Shown here piece after piece: positions 60,941 through 64,000 of a stretch of 64,000 nucleotides of DNA. The DNA is from Rhynchosporium graminicola (Eukaryota; Ascomycota; Leotiomycetes; Helotiales; Ploettnerulaceae): assembly GCA_900074885.1 (NCBI GenBank), contig FJUW01000093.1:30338-94337 (forward strand), read 5' to 3'. A program made the translations under genes and the position numbers. The notes beneath the pieces are model-generated. The model searched no databases. It was not told the origin of the DNA and saw nothing but the letters and a program-made list of their open reading frames with translations. Within the stretch, counting starts at the first letter, position 1; each line of letters starts with the position of its first letter.

Positions 60941-62182
60941 CTTTGGTAAAGACTGATATGAAGCTTAGAGCAGAAAAGACTGAAGTGAGATTTGGTAACC
61001 AACCGCGTCAGTGCTACAGAGAGGATGTGGAGAATCATATAGGTTTGACGTATGGGCCCAGACGTTGCGCCAACGTCATGGCGATAGTACTTAGTACAGG
61101 GGTAAATAATGTTAAATAATTACCTATCTTCGCATTTCCTCGAAGCTTAATTAAGAGAAGTGAAGTTGAGTGTAATAAGACATGATTCGACTATGATCCC
61201 TGGCTACATAGAAGTACAAAGAGGAAAAAGCAGCATTCAGCGTTTGTGCAATGCGAAGGTGTGGAAGTACAGGGTAATACCTCGTAAACTGTAGGGGCGG
61301 GATGGTCAACTTTCTTATATGAAGGTATTACTAATCAGCTTGCTCATTACCGTCATACAAAGTTGCACCTATGGAAGCGGCATCACCCAGAAAGCCTCCC
61401 CTGGTCGATGGCACGCTTGAAAGTGAGACACGTGCGATCCCTTCGGGGGTGCCTCTGATTAACATGAAACACGCACTTATTAGTACTGTGGCAACATGGC
61501 ACACTGCTACATTTAGCGGGTAGATATCAGCACGCTAGTATTTTTCCCTCCTTGATGAGTCCGAACTACAGGATGACATACAGGCTCGGGGTCTCCCTGA
61601 GCCTGTGAAAGGCCTTATTAGATTATTTGACCTAATGGAGTACGTACTCAGTGGACAATCGTCCGAACCTTGTGGGACAATAAATTGGGTCGCACTTTAT
61701 TCTTGCAAAGGGACAATTTAAGGGAAATGAAACGGAAGCTTAAGTAAGGTCTTCCTAGGTATCCTGTATTCGTACTAAGCAAAGAGTAGAGGAAAGTTGA
61801 CAGATGTTCCGTCCGGAGTATTCTGACTGATGATGAGTATGGGCTTTCGGGCATCGGAGATACGGCGTATTCTTATAATTAAGTCAATATTAGTTCGCAT
61901 CATTTGCTTACGTAGGTGTAATCTATTATAATTTATTGAAATTTCAAATTTCAATATTTTAACCTGGCCTAGTACAAAATATACTCTATAATGAATAATA
62001 CTGCCGGGTAGTCTATGGACTGCCAGAACACCTTTAATCTACCCGAAAAGTGGAACTCTCTGGAAGCCCTATACGTAGCCCCTAAAGCCATGGGTCCGGG
62101 TAGTAACCTCAGCCCACTACGCCCTGAGGCCCTCCCTGAAGCAATACTTCGTACAGGGTATAATAATCTCACAATTCTTATC
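60941..62182. other. Polygalacturonase upstream region and transition to repeats
   Basis: 60.94-61.6 kb should contain the promoter of the polygalacturonase. From about 61.87 kb AT rises; a perfect palindrome ATTGAAATTT-C-AAATTTCAAT lies at 61935-61955. The segment 61.97-62.17 kb keeps normal CA/TG, has unbroken reading on the minus strand for 67 codons, and may be a piece of another repeat cut by the LTR at 62183; I cannot name it. Confidence 0.45.
61935..61955. repeat. Perfect inverted repeat, 10-bp arms, 1-base centre
   Basis: ATTGAAATTT and AAATTTCAAT around a C. It sits where composition starts to change; could be an element end or a chance AT palindrome. Confidence 0.6.
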
Positions 62183-62417
62183 TGTGACGACTAGTCAGGT
62201 TTGGAGGTCTCTCCCTATTAGTAGAAACACTTACTACTAAGCGAGATTACACGAGTAGAGTTTAGAGGCCCCTTTTCATATATATACTTCTATTCTCTCT
62301 CTACTTCTTCACTCCTTAGTTATAGATTCTCAAGTGATTCTTACTACTTCATATTAATAGTAATATAAGGTCTTATTACTCAGGTAGTTTTAAGACCTTT
62401 CTAGAGTAAGCGTTATA
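62183..62417 (+). repeat. Gypsy-B family LTR, best preserved
   Basis: 235 bp, TGTGACG start kept, CGTTATA end. It fixes the ancestral LTR terminus for the family. Confidence 0.92.
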
Positions 62418-62825
62418 TTATCTATAACTCTTTTACTTACGTCTAGGAAGATAGTAAATATCTACTTATATTATACCTCTATACCTAGAGCTACTAAACG
62501 CAAGAGACTACGCTATACAGAGAAGGCTTATACTAAGTATAAACTTGAAGAATAGTACCTAAACTGAAGTAACCTAAGTCCGATAAATCGACTACCGGTT
62601 CTCTAACTCCCTTTACTTCCTATTCTTTAGCGACTTATAATACTCGCTATAACCTACCTCTCTTTATAGTAGAGAGTACTCGCGACGACGCCTTATCCGA
62701 GTTAAGCTCTCTAACTCCTACTATAATTAACGAACTCACTAAGTCGCTAAACCTCCCCGATAATACCCCTATATTAATAGTAACTATAAGTAACTTATAA
62801 GAAGACCGCGCTTACTAGCTATAAG
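62183..62825 (+). mobile_element. Gypsy-B family copy 2: LTR plus gag start, broken off
   Basis: A complete 235-bp LTR (62183-62417) with the original TGTGACGACT end is followed by 408 bases matching 17735 to about 18143 of Gypsy-B. It stops in gag at GCTATAAG, where copy 3 begins. No 5-bp target duplication can be checked on the right. Confidence 0.85.
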
Positions 62826-64000
62826 TGTGACGACTGGTCAGGTTTGGAGGTCTCTCCCTATTAGTAGAAACACTTACTGCTAAGCGAGATTACACGAGTA
62901 GAGTTTAGGGGCCCCTTTTCATATATATATTTCTATTCTCTCTCTACTTCTTTACTCCTTAGTTATAGATTCTTAAGTGATTCTTACTACTTCATATTTA
63001 TAGTAGTACCGAACGTTAAGGACACTAGAAGAATACGTTAAGGCTATATAAGCTAAAGACTAAGGTTAATTTATTAAAAAGACCTATTATTCCGAGTCTT
63101 CGGCTAAAGCTAGCGTGACTCGGGAACGCCTTATAAATACCTCCTCCTAGCGCTATAGTACTAACTCCTCTTCTTATCCGCAAATTAGTCTTCCTACGCC
63201 CGAGAACACTAGTGCGACTAGTAAATAAGTACTATACTCTATACGAAACGATACGCCTCGTATATAATCGCTAGCGAATACTCCTTATTACTTTACGCCT
63301 ACCTTATACCTATGCTTATCGTTAGCTCGACCTAATACTCCGTATCGAATTAATATAATTAATGCTAATAACGATATTAATAATAAGCTAGAAGATAATA
63401 ATAATAAAGAAACGTATAATAATACCTAGGAGTATATTAAACCGCTAGTAAAAGACTATACCTAAGGAAAGACTTCTTCCTAGGTAATATACGAGATATA
63501 CGATATCTTAACTTTACGAAGCTTCTTAGTAGTTAATCGTTTACTATACGTGCTACTCTTACTAAGAATAGACTCTCGTATAAGCTACTCGTACTTCTCG
63601 ATTCTGGAGCTAATAGATACTATTTTATTAATTATTCTTTTCTTAAATCCCTTTCCTTTTTCTTAAAACCTTTAATTCACTTTCTACTAAACGTAATTCC
63701 TATTAAAGGCTTTAATAGCGTTAATAGTAGTACTATTAGTTACTATACGATACTTAATTTAATAGTAGATCGTCGCGTTCAGGTATTTACTCCCTTTCTT
63801 ATTACTACTCTCGGAAACTATAGTATTATACTCGGAAGGACTTAGCTTTCGGAATATTAAGTACTCTTAGATACTTCTAAACGATAGATTATTTAGCTAC
63901 TATATACTCCTCCTAGTAACGTTTATAGCTCTCTGATCGAGATTAAGGACTTACGTAAATACTATACCTACTAGCGCTACTAATACGACGCTAACGAACG
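62826..64000 (+). mobile_element. Gypsy-B family copy 3: truncated LTR fused to gag-protease
   Basis: Starts TGTGACGACT (62826), follows the LTR for about 180 bases, then at about 63005 jumps to sequence matching about 18860 of Gypsy-B. TAGTA is shared at the joint, so an internal deletion with microhomology or a reverse-transcription jump is likely. It goes on through the protease (L-V-L-L-D-S-G-A at about 63590) and runs off the window. Confidence 0.85.

Overview
The window is nuclear DNA of a filamentous ascomycete. Short introns (46-101 bp) with GT...AG ends and CTAAC/CTGAC branch sites, a GH28 polygalacturonase, a Dal5-type permease, a hybrid histidine kinase and transposons saturated with RIP-type C-to-T change all point that way. 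The species cannot be named from this sequence; a plant-associated fungus is an inference from the pectinase.

It has three blocks. (1) About 1-35,850 is a gene-free, AT-rich graveyard of nested transposons in which CpA/TpG are almost absent and TpA is in excess. A minus-strand Copia element (Copia-B) is the base layer. It was hit by Copia-A (194-15256), itself hit by the Gypsy element Gypsy-A (2135-10997); by a Tc1/mariner element (16157-17429); by Gypsy-B (17500-27084); and by a short LTR element without pol that carries four copies of a 185-bp minisatellite (28257-30117). A further minus-strand Gypsy (Gypsy-C) fills about 30.4-35.8 kb. For four LTR elements I could pair equal-length LTRs and matching 5-bp target duplications, and for the Tc1 element the TIRs and TA duplication, so the order of insertion can be read. 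(2) About 35,850-62,180 is a gene island of normal composition: MFS permease, MDR-type oxidoreductase, a broken membrane/coiled-coil gene, a secreted GPI-type protein, a small YWDG-repeat protein, an AIM9-like kinase-fold gene, a GAF hybrid histidine kinase and an endopolygalacturonase. (3) 62,183-64,000 returns to RIP-mutated Gypsy-B family DNA, with two LTR-plus-gag/protease pieces joined head to tail.

The genes do not form an evident cluster. Permease and polygalacturonase would act at the surface or outside the cell, the histidine kinase in osmotic/redox-type signalling, the AIM9-like protein at the mitochondrion. Three island genes (40.3-41.6, 45.2-45.8 and 46.6-48.6 kb) need single-base frame corrections and/or contain in-frame stops. 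They are either decaying next to heterochromatin or carry assembly indels.

Three single-N positions (3814, 7090, 23896) each sit between near-identical direct copies of 584, 500 and 3020 bp. These look like unmerged contig ends, so the true locus is probably about 4.1 kb shorter. I found no rRNA, tRNA or CRISPR, and no convincing new system. The best leads are the minisatellite-bearing non-autonomous LTR element and the histidine kinase with a degenerate extra receiver-like region.
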